A stretch of 64,000 bases of DNA from Mesorhizobium sp. Pch-S. GTDB lineage: Bacteria; Pseudomonadota; Alphaproteobacteria; Rhizobiales; Rhizobiaceae. Made by a program: the position numbers and the translations under genes. Shown here in pieces: positions 1 through 8,900 of the stretch; within the stretch, counting starts at the first letter, position 1; the number at the start of each line of letters is the position of its first letter. Location: positions 930,001 through 994,000 of the forward strand of contig NZ_CP029562.1 in assembly GCF_004136315.1 (NCBI RefSeq), in the 5' to 3' direction. The notes below the pieces were generated by a model. That model searched no databases, was not told the origin of the DNA, and saw only the letters and a program-made list of their open reading frames with translations.

Positions 1-879
1 CGGCGTCGTCACCACAGCGAGGCCGCTGGCCATGCCTTCGATGACCGATACAGGCAGATTTTCGGCAAAGGAGGGAAGTGCCAGGATGTCGGCGGACGCG
101 ATCAGAGCCGCAACCTGATCGGGCCCAACCCATCCAGGAAGCTGGATGCGATCCGCGAGGCCGAGTTCCGTCAGTCGCGCCCGCGTCTCCTCGACCTCGC
201 CGTCTCCGGCGATCGTGGCACGCCAATGCTCGACGGACTTCATGTTCGCCAGGGCATCGCACAGTTGCGGCACGCCCTTGCGTTCGCCGATACGACCCAG
301 GAACAGGATATGAATGCCGTCACCACCGCCGACATGCGCCAGCAACGGCGTTTCAGTAGCGTTGGGCACGATGACGATGTTGCCGGCCGCACCCGGCGCG
401 CGGCCGGCAATGAAGTCGCGCCAGACCCTGCCCAGCACGACGACCCGGCTGGCATGTTCGAACATGCTTCGGATGCGGCGGTCGAGAAAACCGCCATCCC
501 CACTCCAGAAAGACCTGTATTCCGCGCCATGCAGATGCAGCACGTAAGGAATGCCGAGCATGCGCGCGCACCTGGCAATGACCAGCTTCCGGTAGGTGCT
601 GCCCATGCTCGCCACGTTGATGTGAATGACATCGGCGCGCCCGGCGAGGCGCGCCGCAAGCATGCGCAGACAGAAACCGAGCGTGTAGAAGACCGAAAGT
701 CCGACATGTCCCGGACCGCGGGTAGCGATGAAGCGCACGTCGATGTCCGCGCTGTCCTGCCGTTCGAGCTGCAGCTTGAGCGCGCCCATCAGCCGGTCGA
801 TGCCGCCTTGCCCCAGCCCCCCCGAGGGCGTTGCGACCAGGACATGCATTTTTTGATGGCTTGCGGAAGGCTGCAACAT
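1..879 (-). CDS. GT4-family glycosyltransferase, C-terminus cut by window edge
   Basis: Retaining GT-B glycosyltransferase likely to add one sugar to an exopolysaccharide repeat unit at the cytoplasmic face. It opens MHVLVATPSGGLGQGGIDRLM, the glycine-rich donor-fold start seen in this family. The middle has HINVASMG and LHLHGAEY, and the second Rossmann domain begins at LFLGRIGERKG. The visible 3' part reads LALPSFAENLPVSVIEGMASG, the conserved E-x7-E-type donor-binding region. About 293 residues are visible and the last ~80 lie beyond the window. I used the ATG at 879; an in-frame ATG at 849 is equally possible because neither has a clear ribosome-binding site. It is divergent from the flippase. 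The acceptor and donor sugars cannot be read from sequence. Confidence 0.85.
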   Translation of the reverse strand, partial: MLQPSASHQKMHVLVATPSGGLGQGGIDRLMGALKLQLERQDSADIDVRFIATRGPGHVGLSVFYTLGFCLRMLAARLAGRADVIHINVASMGSTYRKLVIARCARMLGIPYVLHLHGAEYRSFWSGDGGFLDRRIRSMFEHASRVVVLGRVWRDFIAGRAPGAAGNIVIVPNATETPLLAHVGGGDGIHILFLGRIGERKGVPQLCDALANMKSVEHWRATIAGDGEVEETRARLTELGLADRIQLPGWVGPDQVAALIASADILALPSFAENLPVSVIEGMASGLAVVTTP

Positions 880-1014
880 GACACCATTGCGGATAACACA
901 CGCGACCCAGCCGTAAAGCAAAGGTCTCAAATAAAGCTTATGGCCGAAGTGATATGCTGTTCTTTAGTGCCATGATGCTGGATTTCCCGCCTCCCAACGG
1001 TTAATCAGGCGGAA

Positions 1015-2484
1015 TTGTCCGGGGAAAACCCTTTGCTGCTTCGCTCAACGCTTATATACGCCCCGGCGATCCTGCTGACACGCATTTCCGCTTTGCTCCT
1101 GCTGGTCATCATGACCCGCATGATCGACCAGAACCAGTATGGCCTGCTGACGCTGGTGGTTACGGTCGGCGAAATGACGGATGTCGCCGTCACCAGCTGG
1201 CTGCGCATTTCACTGCTGAGACTCGGCGGCAAGGGCGACATCAGCAAGGGCAGCCTGATCCTGGCGGGACAGGTGCTTCTGGCCACGACGACCATTGCAC
1301 TGGTCATCTCCGCGATTGCCTCGGTGCTCATCGTGCCGGAGCATTGGGGCGAGTTTGCCTTAGCCGTCGGCAGCTACCTGATCGCCGGCTCCATCGGCCG
1401 CTTTGCCTTGACCGTCCTGCAGATGCAGCAGCGGCATTCGGTCTATTCGATGCTCGAAGCCTTGCGCAGCCTGCTGCAGCTGGTCCTGCCGATCGCCGCC
1501 GTCTTCCTGTTCCAGCGCTCCTTCCTGGCGGTGTCCCTCGGCTCTAGCCTCGGCATGCTGATTGCCGGTATCACGGCGGGCATCGTCGCATCCCGACACA
1601 TCGTTCCGGGTCCGTCACGCTTCACGCGCCAGGAGTTTTTTGCCTTCGGCGCTCCCCTGGTCATCATGGCCCTGGTCGGCTTCGGTCTGAACAGCGCCGA
1701 GCGACTGTTCCTCAAGGTCTATTACGACGCCAGCGCCGTGGCGGTCTTTGCTGCAGCTTATGCGTTGGCCCGACAGCCGATCGACATGATTGCCAATGCA
1801 ATCAACACCGGCGCCTTCCCGGAAGTGGTGAACCGCTTCGACGAAGAGGGGCCCGAGGCGTCAAGCCGTCTGCTGTCGCAACTCATGGCCCTGATGATGC
1901 GCCTTTGCCTGCCGGTCGCGGCAATGCTGGTGGCGCTCAGCACCGACATCACACGGCTCATGCTGCCTGCTGACTATCATGGCCGCTTCGGCCTGCTGTT
2001 TCCGGTCATCGCCTTCAGCGTGCTCTGCACCAATCTCGCAACCTTCGTCTATGGTGTCGTGGTGCACGCGCACAAACGACCCTGGTTACTGATCATCGTC
2101 AATTTCGTCGGCTCGGTCGGGACGATTTCGCTGTCTTTCCTGCTGATCCCCACCATGGCGGAACTGGGTGCCGCCCTGGCTCTGGCGGGCGGATCGGTCG
2201 CGGCCCTGGCGAGTTGCATCGTCATCGCCCAAAGGCTGACGCCGGTGCCCGTGCCGTGGCGCGACATCGGCGTTTCCGTCATCATCTCCGCGAGCACTGG
2301 CGTGGCTGCCGCCCTCACCGCGGCCCTGCTCAGCCATGCGCCGCCGATCCTGCCGCTGGCAGCCGGCGGCAGCGCCGGTACCGCGACCTTCTTTGCGCTG
2401 ATCTGTATGTTCTATCCGACCGAGGCGATGCTGTTCATCGACAAGGTCAAGGCGCGACTGCCGATCCTGCAAGGCAGGAGGTAA
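1015..2484 (+). CDS. Wzx-like polysaccharide flippase (MOP superfamily)
   Basis: Integral membrane protein of 489 residues with about 12-14 hydrophobic segments, the size and pattern of Wzx/PST flippases that move lipid-linked repeat units across the inner membrane. The N-terminus (LLLRSTLIYAPAILLTRISA) and the polar stretch DQNQYGLLTLVVTVGEM are typical of the polysaccharide-synthase family. The frame opens after a TGA at 973, and the first usable start is TTG at 1015, preceded by AGGCGGA at short spacing; a second TTG lies at 1033. It converges on the wecG-like gene. The glycosyltransferase, chain-length and polymerase neighbours support an export role in exopolysaccharide assembly. The substrate is unknown. 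Confidence 0.85.
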   Translation: MSGENPLLLRSTLIYAPAILLTRISALLLLVIMTRMIDQNQYGLLTLVVTVGEMTDVAVTSWLRISLLRLGGKGDISKGSLILAGQVLLATTTIALVISAIASVLIVPEHWGEFALAVGSYLIAGSIGRFALTVLQMQQRHSVYSMLEALRSLLQLVLPIAAVFLFQRSFLAVSLGSSLGMLIAGITAGIVASRHIVPGPSRFTRQEFFAFGAPLVIMALVGFGLNSAERLFLKVYYDASAVAVFAAAYALARQPIDMIANAINTGAFPEVVNRFDEEGPEASSRLLSQLMALMMRLCLPVAAMLVALSTDITRLMLPADYHGRFGLLFPVIAFSVLCTNLATFVYGVVVHAHKRPWLLIIVNFVGSVGTISLSFLLIPTMAELGAALALAGGSVAALASCIVIAQRLTPVPVPWRDIGVSVIISASTGVAAALTAALLSHAPPILPLAAGGSAGTATFFALICMFYPTEAMLFIDKVKARLPILQGRR

Positions 2485-2510
2485 AGGCCGCGCTGCTATC
2501 CGAGTACGGC

Positions 2511-3314
2511 CTAGGAGGTTGCATTCCCGCGTATGCGACGGTGCCAGAACTCCCGGCAGAGCAGCCATGCATAGGCGGTGTTGGTGTCGTAGTAACGCCG
2601 CCACAAGCGCCGAGGCTCCTGTGCGACGCGAAACAGCCACTCCATGCCGAGTGCCTGAACCAGTCTCGGCGCCCGGGCGACCTTGCCGCCATAGACGTCG
2701 AAGCTGCCGCCCACGCCCATCACGAAGCTCGGCTTGAGATCATCACGGTAACGCTTGAGGAAACGCTCCTTTCTCGGTGTCGGCATCGCCACGAACAGGC
2801 AGTCCGCGCCCGAGGCATTGATGGCATGGACGATCTCCGGCTCCTCCTCGGCCTTGAAATAACCATTGCGCTTGCCGGCAATGACCAGGCTCGGATGGTC
2901 GATCGCCAACTGGCTTTCCACCGCATCGAGAACATGCTGTTCGGCCCCCAGGAGAAACGGCCGGTAGCCCTTCCTTGCACACAGGGCGAGCACGTTGATC
3001 ATGACATCGACGCCCGTGACCCGCTCAGGCAGCTTGACACCGCAGAGCCGGGCGCCCCAGAGCACTCCCTTGCCGTCGACATTGATCAGATCCGCCGTGA
3101 TCACATCGTCGCGCAGCTCGGCGTTCTTGCGCATGTTCACGAGCTTGGCGACGTTGACGACGACGTGGTGCAGCGGTCGATGCGCGGCCATTGCCTCGTC
3201 GGCGACGGCGAGCGTCTCGGCCATGGTCAAGGCATGAATCGGCGCGTCGAGAAATTCCCGACGCCGTGATGCCAACAGGGGATGTTGTGCCCATGCAGCA
3301 TCATGCATGGTCAT
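2511..3314 (-). CDS. wecG: WecG/TagA/CpsF-family glycosyltransferase
   Basis: GT26 enzyme of 267 residues. Family members transfer N-acetylmannosamine or ManNAc-uronate to a lipid-linked acceptor at the inner membrane. Family signatures are NVAKLVNMRKN, INVDGKGVLWGARLCG and PERVTGVDVM in the N-terminal half, then FLLGAEQHVLDAVE, GADCLFVAMPTPRKE and the VGGSFDVYGGKVARAP segment. The ATG at 3314 overlaps the stop of the dehydrogenase gene (ATGA), showing translational coupling. A longer upstream reading frame exists but is out-of-frame shadow of that gene. Coupling to UDP-ManNAcA synthesis genes suggests it adds ManNAcA, as WecG does in enterobacterial common antigen. That substrate is inferred from context. 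Confidence 0.85.
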   Translation of the reverse strand: MTMHDAAWAQHPLLASRRREFLDAPIHALTMAETLAVADEAMAAHRPLHHVVVNVAKLVNMRKNAELRDDVITADLINVDGKGVLWGARLCGVKLPERVTGVDVMINVLALCARKGYRPFLLGAEQHVLDAVESQLAIDHPSLVIAGKRNGYFKAEEEPEIVHAINASGADCLFVAMPTPRKERFLKRYRDDLKPSFVMGVGGSFDVYGGKVARAPRLVQALGMEWLFRVAQEPRRLWRRYYDTNTAYAWLLCREFWHRRIRGNATS

Positions 3315-4630
3315 GCGGCCTCTCCAGCCCGCTCCGGCGCGGACTTCTTGCCTTCGATGCGGGCATCGGGCTTGCGCGCCTTGCGCCAAGTCCAGAGACC
3401 TCTGGTGTCGACCAGCTTCTTGTCCTTGAGCGATTCGGGGTCGACGAAATTGAACTGCCGATGATCGACCAGCAGAACGACGATATCGGACTGATCGATG
3501 GCAGAAAGCGCGTCGGTGAATGCGATGTCGTGGCCTTCGAGCTCGCGTGGCAGGGCGCGCGCATTGGGCTCTGCCGCGACGATCTTGAGGTTGGGGATCC
3601 TGGACAGAAGTTTCACCACCTCGACAGCCGGGCTCTCGCGCATGTCGTCGATGTTGGGTTTGAAGCTCAGGCCAAGGCAGGCGATCGTCTGCTGACGGTT
3701 CGGGTCGAGCAATGCCTCGATATCCCTGACCACCGACAGCGGGCGCTCGGAATTGATGCGGCGCGCCGAACTGATCAGCCGCGTGCTGTTGGGTGCGGCG
3801 TCGATGATGAAATACGGATCGACCGCGATGCAATGGCCGCCGACACCCGGGCTCGGCTGGAGGATGTTCACACGGGGATGCCGGTTGGCGAGATCGATGA
3901 CCTCCCAGACATTGAGCGACAGATCCTGGCACACCGCCGCGAGTTCATTGGCGAAGGCGATGTTGACGTCGCGGAACGCGTTTTCGGTCAGTTTCACAAG
4001 CTCGGCACTTTCGGCCTGCGTTATGAAGAGATCGCCGGCGACGAAGCTCGAATAAAGTGTGGCGGTTCGTTCCGACGACTTGCGCGACAGACCGCCGATG
4101 GAGCGGTCGTTGTTGATGAGCTCGGTCAGCACCTTTCCCGGCAGCACGCGCTCAGGGGAGTAGGCGACCAGTACGTCCGCCTCCTCGCCATGCGTGACGG
4201 GAAATTTGAGATCCGGCCGCAACTCGGCAAGCAGGTTCGTCATGACGCGTGTCGTGCCGACGGGCGACGTCGATTCCAGCACGATGAGATCATCACGCTT
4301 CAGCACCGGAGCGATGCTGCGAGCCGCAGCAAGCACGTAACTCACATCCGGCTTGTGGTCTTCGGTAATCGGAGTCGGAACGGCGATGATATAGGCATCA
4401 GCCGGCTGGGGGGTATTGAAGGCCTTGAGCTTGCCATTGGCGACGACCTTCTGGATCAAACCGTCCAGGTCGGGTTCGACGATGTGGATCTCGCCACGAT
4501 TGACCTTCGCCACCACCGCTTCGTTGACATCGATGCCGATGACATCGAACCCGCGGCTGGCAAAGATGGCGCAGGTCGGCAGGCCGATGTAACCCATGCC
4601 GATAACGGAAACGGTTCTGATTTCAGCCAT
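3311..4630 (-). CDS. wecC: UDP-N-acetyl-D-mannosamine dehydrogenase
   Basis: NAD-dependent sugar-nucleotide 6-dehydrogenase of 439 residues, oxidising UDP-ManNAc to UDP-ManNAc-uronate in the cytosol. The N-terminal Rossmann motif is GMGYIGLPT (about residues 11-19). The catalytic cysteine is Cys267 in GVGGHCIAVDPYF; this form is typical of the WecC/WbpA group and unlike the GGSCFPKD of UDP-glucose dehydrogenase. The C-terminal domain carries LGLSFKPNIDDMRESPA. The start ATG at 4630 begins MAEIRTVSVIG and overlaps the end of wecB by 8 bases; upstream in-frame methionines are shadow sequence. It lies in a wecB-wecC-wecG chain. The close alternative is a UDP-GlcNAc 6-dehydrogenase (WbpA), but the adjacent epimerase favours WecC. 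Confidence 0.88.
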   Translation of the reverse strand: MAEIRTVSVIGMGYIGLPTCAIFASRGFDVIGIDVNEAVVAKVNRGEIHIVEPDLDGLIQKVVANGKLKAFNTPQPADAYIIAVPTPITEDHKPDVSYVLAAARSIAPVLKRDDLIVLESTSPVGTTRVMTNLLAELRPDLKFPVTHGEEADVLVAYSPERVLPGKVLTELINNDRSIGGLSRKSSERTATLYSSFVAGDLFITQAESAELVKLTENAFRDVNIAFANELAAVCQDLSLNVWEVIDLANRHPRVNILQPSPGVGGHCIAVDPYFIIDAAPNSTRLISSARRINSERPLSVVRDIEALLDPNRQQTIACLGLSFKPNIDDMRESPAVEVVKLLSRIPNLKIVAAEPNARALPRELEGHDIAFTDALSAIDQSDIVVLLVDHRQFNFVDPESLKDKKLVDTRGLWTWRKARKPDARIEGKKSAPERAGEAA

Positions 4631-5777
4631 GGTGCTGTAGTTCCTCAATGATCCGGATCGCGGCGAGGCCATCGCCATATGGATTGTGTCGCTCCGCCAT
4701 ACCACGATAGATGCTCTCATCATCGAGCAAGCTATTGGCATTGGACAGAATTTTTTCGATGTCGGTGCCAACAAGCCGTGCGGTACCCGCGGCGACACCT
4801 TCGGGGCGCTCTGTATTCTCCCGCATCACCAGTACCGGCTTGCCAAGCGACGGCGCCTCTTCCTGCACGCCGCCGCTGTCGGTCAGCACCAGATAGCTCT
4901 GCTTCTGCAGATACAGGAACGGCAGATAGTCCTGCGGGTCGATCAGGTGGATGTTCGCCACGCCGCCCAGCTCCTTCTCGACCACCAGCCGCACGTTGGG
5001 GTTTGGGTGGACCGGGTAGACGATCTGCACATCCTTGCGCATCGCCAGTGTCTTCAGCGCGCTGCAGATACGCTGAATGCCACCGTCGAAATTTTCCCGC
5101 CGGTGACCGGTGACGAGGATCATCTTCTTCGTCGGGTCGATGAAAGGAAAACGCGCGGCAAGCCTGGCGTTCATCTCGGCATCGGCGTCGATCTCGCTGG
5201 AGAAATGCAGCAGCGTGTCGATGACCGTGTTGCCGGTCACGAAGATGGTATCGGCGGCCTTTCCTTCGGCAAGCAGATTGTCGCGCGCTTCCGCAGTAGG
5301 CGCGAAATGCCAGGTGGCGATGTCGCCGGCGATCTTGCGGTTCAGTTCCTCGGGAAAGGGGGAATTGATGTTGTGGCTGCGCAATCCGGCTTCGATGTGG
5401 GCGACCGGAATGCGCTTGTAGAAGGCGGCCAGCGCCGCGGTCATCGCGGTGGTGGTGTCGCCTTGCACGAGCACGATGTCCGGCCTGGACTTGTCGAGCA
5501 CGTCGGCCATGCCGAGAAGCACGCGCGAAGTCACGTCGAACAAGGTCTGGCCCGGTTGCATGATGTCGAGATCATGATGTACCGGCAGACCGGTCAGCTC
5601 GATGACTTGCGCCACCATCTCGCGATGTTGGCCGGTGACGCAGATTTCGGTTATGAAGTCCGGGTGGGCCAGTGCAGCACGCGCAACCGGAAAGCATTTA
5701 AGCGCTTCAGGTCTTGTGCCGAACACGATCAACAGTTTTCGTTTGCCGTGCGACTTGGAATGCGAAACAGTGCTCAT
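4623..5777 (-). CDS. wecB: UDP-N-acetylglucosamine 2-epimerase (non-hydrolysing)
   Basis: Converts UDP-GlcNAc to UDP-ManNAc, the first step toward ManNAcA. The 384-residue GT-B-fold protein has all family blocks: LLIVFGTRPEALK near residue 15, VTGQHREM, LVQGDTTTAMTAALAAF, HIEAGLRS, the catalytic-region PFPEELNR, VTGHRREN and LTDSGGVQEEAP, then VLVMRENTERPEG. The chosen ATG at 5777 gives MSTVSHSKSHGK. An in-frame ATG at 5819 would add 14 residues that do not resemble the family. It is the first gene of the wecBCG-like chain, with a 187-base divergent promoter region shared with the beta-propeller gene. Confidence 0.92.
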   Translation of the reverse strand: MSTVSHSKSHGKRKLLIVFGTRPEALKCFPVARAALAHPDFITEICVTGQHREMVAQVIELTGLPVHHDLDIMQPGQTLFDVTSRVLLGMADVLDKSRPDIVLVQGDTTTAMTAALAAFYKRIPVAHIEAGLRSHNINSPFPEELNRKIAGDIATWHFAPTAEARDNLLAEGKAADTIFVTGNTVIDTLLHFSSEIDADAEMNARLAARFPFIDPTKKMILVTGHRRENFDGGIQRICSALKTLAMRKDVQIVYPVHPNPNVRLVVEKELGGVANIHLIDPQDYLPFLYLQKQSYLVLTDSGGVQEEAPSLGKPVLVMRENTERPEGVAAGTARLVGTDIEKILSNANSLLDDESIYRGMAERHNPYGDGLAAIRIIEELQHHG

Positions 5778-5964
5778 GGTTGACCTTGGCCGCCAAGGTC
5801 CGCGTTGCCGCCCAGCCATGTGACAATAGCGTCAGGAAGCGTCTCCCCTGTGGAAAATATTACCACTTGATTAATGGCGAATCCCATGCCCCCTCGAGTA
5901 TCCCTTGCTAAGAACTATACCTGCAGATATCAAAACAGAGTCACTTTAAAGAGAATACCTGGGC

Positions 5965-7407
5965 TTGGGTAACATTTTAATTATCAGCCACGCCGGCTCG
6001 TCCCGACGCTGGGAGAATGAGCTTATGCAGCGGCTGGGCGCCTCGGGCCACGTTGTCTCGAGCCGGCCTGCAATGGTGGCTGCGCCCAGAACTTTGGCGC
6101 TCGATGCCGTCCTGGCCATCGAGAGTTGTCGTTATGGTTCTTCATTGGCAACACGCGCAAAGCCGCTGCCTTCCGTAGATCTCGGAGCGCCGGACCTCGT
6201 CATCGACCTCACGGCCTCCGCCACGGCGCAGGCTGCTCCAATCCTGACGCTCGAGTTCTGCGGCAGGAGCACCTTTCCTGTCGGCATCACGGCCTTCCTG
6301 GCCGGCGGCCCCGCGCCTGAACTTGCTGCCCGTCTCGATGGCGTCGTGGTGGCGCGGGCCCGCCCGATGCTCTCGGACAAGTTCTGGCTTTCCCGGACAT
6401 CGAACGACCTGCTTGCCGGCGCCATATCGCTGATCATGCAGAGCGTTGCCCGTTTCTTTGCGGGCAAGATCGAGCCGCTCGCCGACAGAGTGCGGCCCAC
6501 CGGAAAGGATGGCAGCTTCATCCGCCACGCTGTGCCCTATTTCTGCAAGGGTGTGGTCAATCGCGCCGTGCAGAAATACCAGCAAAGACGACGCCCGTTC
6601 TACTGGCAGGTTGCCTACCGGCTGATCGATGGGCCGGGAGTTGCCGAAGTCGGCAAATTAGACGGCTCACCCTTCAGCGTTCTTCCCGACGACGGTGAAC
6701 GTTTCTACGCAGACCCGTTTGTCTTCGAGCACGATGGCCGCCACTTCCTGTTTGTCGAGGAATTTCCCTATGCGACGGGCCGTGGCGTGATTTCCGTCGC
6801 CGAGCTTGGCGACGACGGCACGTTCGGCGTTCCACGGATCGTACTCGAGGAAAAACACCACCTGTCATATCCGCAGGTGTTCGCCCGCGACGGCGAGATT
6901 TTCATGATCCCCGAGAGCGGTTCGGCGCGCGAAGTCGTGCTCTACCGTGCCGAGCAGTTTCCCGACCGGTGGATCCGCGACACGGTGTTGATGAAAGACA
7001 GCGATTTCAATGATGCGACGCTGCTCGAAGCCAATGGTCGCTTCTGGCTGCTGGGCACCGAACGATACGGCTTCGGCAGCGCGTCGGATACACTGGCTAT
7101 CTACAGCGCCCCTTCACTGCGCGGACCATGGGCTGCCCATGCCCTGAACCCGATCGCCGTCGATCACTCGGCAGCCCGGCCTGGTGGCGCCATTTTCCGT
7201 CACGGCGCAAAGCTGATGTTGCCGGTTCAGGACGGCTCGCGCGCCTATGGCGGCGGTCTCGGCCTGATGAGCCTGGACCAGTTGGACGACAGCGACGTCC
7301 GCTTCTCGCCACCGCGTCCGATCTGCCCCGGACCGGCATGGGCACGTGCCGGCATCCATACGCTCAACCGCGCAGGTCGCGTCGAAGTCGTGGATAGCGC
7401 CGGCTAA
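5965..7407 (+). CDS. Two-domain protein: degenerate formyltransferase-like N-part plus GINT1-like beta-propeller
   Basis: 480-residue cytosolic protein without membrane segments. Residues ~1-185 resemble the N-terminal formyltransferase-like fold seen in some polysaccharide proteins, but no HxSLLP-type catalytic motif is visible. Residues ~205-480 show repeated blades: RFYADPFVFEHDGRHFLFVEE, then SYPQVFARDGEIFMIPESG, DFNDATLLEANGRFWLLGT and SAARPGGAIFRHGAKLMLPVQ. This resembles the five-bladed GH43/68-like propeller of the glucosamine inositolphosphorylceramide transferase family. Translation starts at TTG 5965, since a TAA lies in frame at 5947. It sits between wecB and the broken polymerase gene. 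A role in modifying or transferring an EPS sugar is inference only. Confidence 0.6.
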   Translation: MGNILIISHAGSSRRWENELMQRLGASGHVVSSRPAMVAAPRTLALDAVLAIESCRYGSSLATRAKPLPSVDLGAPDLVIDLTASATAQAAPILTLEFCGRSTFPVGITAFLAGGPAPELAARLDGVVVARARPMLSDKFWLSRTSNDLLAGAISLIMQSVARFFAGKIEPLADRVRPTGKDGSFIRHAVPYFCKGVVNRAVQKYQQRRRPFYWQVAYRLIDGPGVAEVGKLDGSPFSVLPDDGERFYADPFVFEHDGRHFLFVEEFPYATGRGVISVAELGDDGTFGVPRIVLEEKHHLSYPQVFARDGEIFMIPESGSAREVVLYRAEQFPDRWIRDTVLMKDSDFNDATLLEANGRFWLLGTERYGFGSASDTLAIYSAPSLRGPWAAHALNPIAVDHSAARPGGAIFRHGAKLMLPVQDGSRAYGGGLGLMSLDQLDDSDVRFSPPRPICPGPAWARAGIHTLNRAGRVEVVDSAG

Positions 7408-7457
7408 GTCTCTGCCATCAAGCCGGCGGTTGCTGCCGACGAAGCGGATCCACCGGA

Positions 7458-8739
7458 TCAGCCGGCTCGAACGCGGGCCTGTTCGAAGGTAACCGCGGGC
7501 GGAACCTCCTGCGGCTTCCTGGTGGCAATCAGCAAGACCACCATGATCGTCACATCCGGCGTCTTCGACGACAGGGCGTTGTTCGACAGCGAGGCAAGCA
7601 GGAAGACGGTGGTGGCGACCCTCGCCGGCAGCGGCGCTTCACGCAGCAGCTTGAAGATGAGCCAGAGGATCAAGGCGAAGAAGAGTATGGCTATGGGCAC
7701 GCCGAACAGCAGGCCGAAGACCACTGGCGCGCTCTCGATATGGGGCAGCCCCAGTTGCTCGTTCACGATCCTCAGCAGCTCGTTGGCGTCCATCCCGAAC
7801 AGGATGTCCTTCCAGCTGACCAGTCCGAAAACCTGGTAGATCGTCACGCGCGCCATGAAGTTCGCGTCGAAGATCGTGTTGTCGAACCGGCTCAGGAGGC
7901 CGGCGGAAAGCATCCCGGCGACCATCGCCACGCCAATGACCGCGGTAAACAGCAGCACGACGAACTTGGCCTCGCGTTGATGTTCGGTCGTCAGCCGGGG
8001 CCAGCGTACGAACATCAGCAGGATGAATATCTCGCCCACGGTCAGGATGAGGGCGGTGCGCGCGCCCGATGCGGCGGTGCCGACAAACAGGATCAGGATC
8101 GAGAGCACCCGCACCCATATGCGCCAGCGGGTCGAAGCCGATTGCGATGGCGCACTGCCCGCCCAATGCCAGCGGATGTCCCGCCAGTCCGATTGGCCTG
8201 AACACCGGTTCGCTTTCGGTGAAGGGCAGAAGACGATGCTGGGTGGCGACTTCCATGATGCCGATCGCGGCACTCAGGATCAGCGTCACGAGCACCACGT
8301 CCCCCAATGCTCGTCTTGCGTCCTCGTTCAGGGCCAGCATCATCAGGCCGGCGGCGCCGGCCACCAGATAGGTGTCGACCACAAAACCCGACGCACCGGC
8401 GCGGCCGGCGGCGAAAAGGTAAGGCACCAGAACGAAGACCAGCACCGAATAGCGGAGCAGTGCCTTGAAGACGCTGATCTCGTCGCCACGCAACAGGAAG
8501 GGCCGGCTGAAAAGGACAACCGCGCACAGGAAGAAGATGGCGTAGGTGCCGAGATGGAGCTTCTGATAGAAGGGGCCGCCGTCTTCCGTGTAGTTGACGA
8601 CCATATTCATCAGTTGCTGCGACACGGTGAAACGGATCAGCAAGGCGGCGGCCGCGCACAGGAAAAACAGAAGCGTCAGCGCGTTCTGGCGGCGCATCCG
8701 GCTGGACAGCTGTTCCGATCCGGCAGTCAGGCTGCTCAT
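7458..8739 (-). pseudogene. Wzy/VpsF-like polysaccharide polymerase, interrupted by a frameshift
   Basis: Two overlapping frames together make one polytopic membrane protein. The first part starts at ATG 8739 (MSSLTAGSEQLSSRMRRQNA) and carries about six hydrophobic segments up to FRPIGLAGHPLALGGQC. The second part supplies VRVLSILILFVGTAASGARTA and the C-terminal helices down to the stop at 7458. Reading must move by one base near 8110-8150 to join them, which fits an insertion of one base or a loss of two. GHPLA followed by the GARTALIL segment is typical of O-antigen ligase/polymerase and VpsF-type proteins. It faces the Wzz-like gene across a 161-base divergent region. A true mutation or a sequencing error cannot be told apart here. 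Confidence 0.75.
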
Positions 8740-8900
8740 AGCCTATTCCAATTCACACGATGGTCCGGCACCAGATCCGCAGGTTCGCCGGACGGTCGGG
8801 ACATGCCGGTTATCAAGTTATGTCCAAACATGGAAAATAAAATGTTAACGATGTTTCTGTAAGCCATCTGTGCGAGATGAAGAATAGCAAGGGTTAGCAC

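Noticed and set aside
240..901. Two minus-strand frames of 155 and 182 codons at the left edge
   Set aside because: They are alternate frames of the truncated GT4 glycosyltransferase, whose own frame has no stop inside the window.
2485..2512. AGGCCG/CGGCCT dyad between flippase and wecG genes
   Set aside because: Only 6 bp with a 16-base loop and overlapping the wecG stop; too weak to call a terminator.
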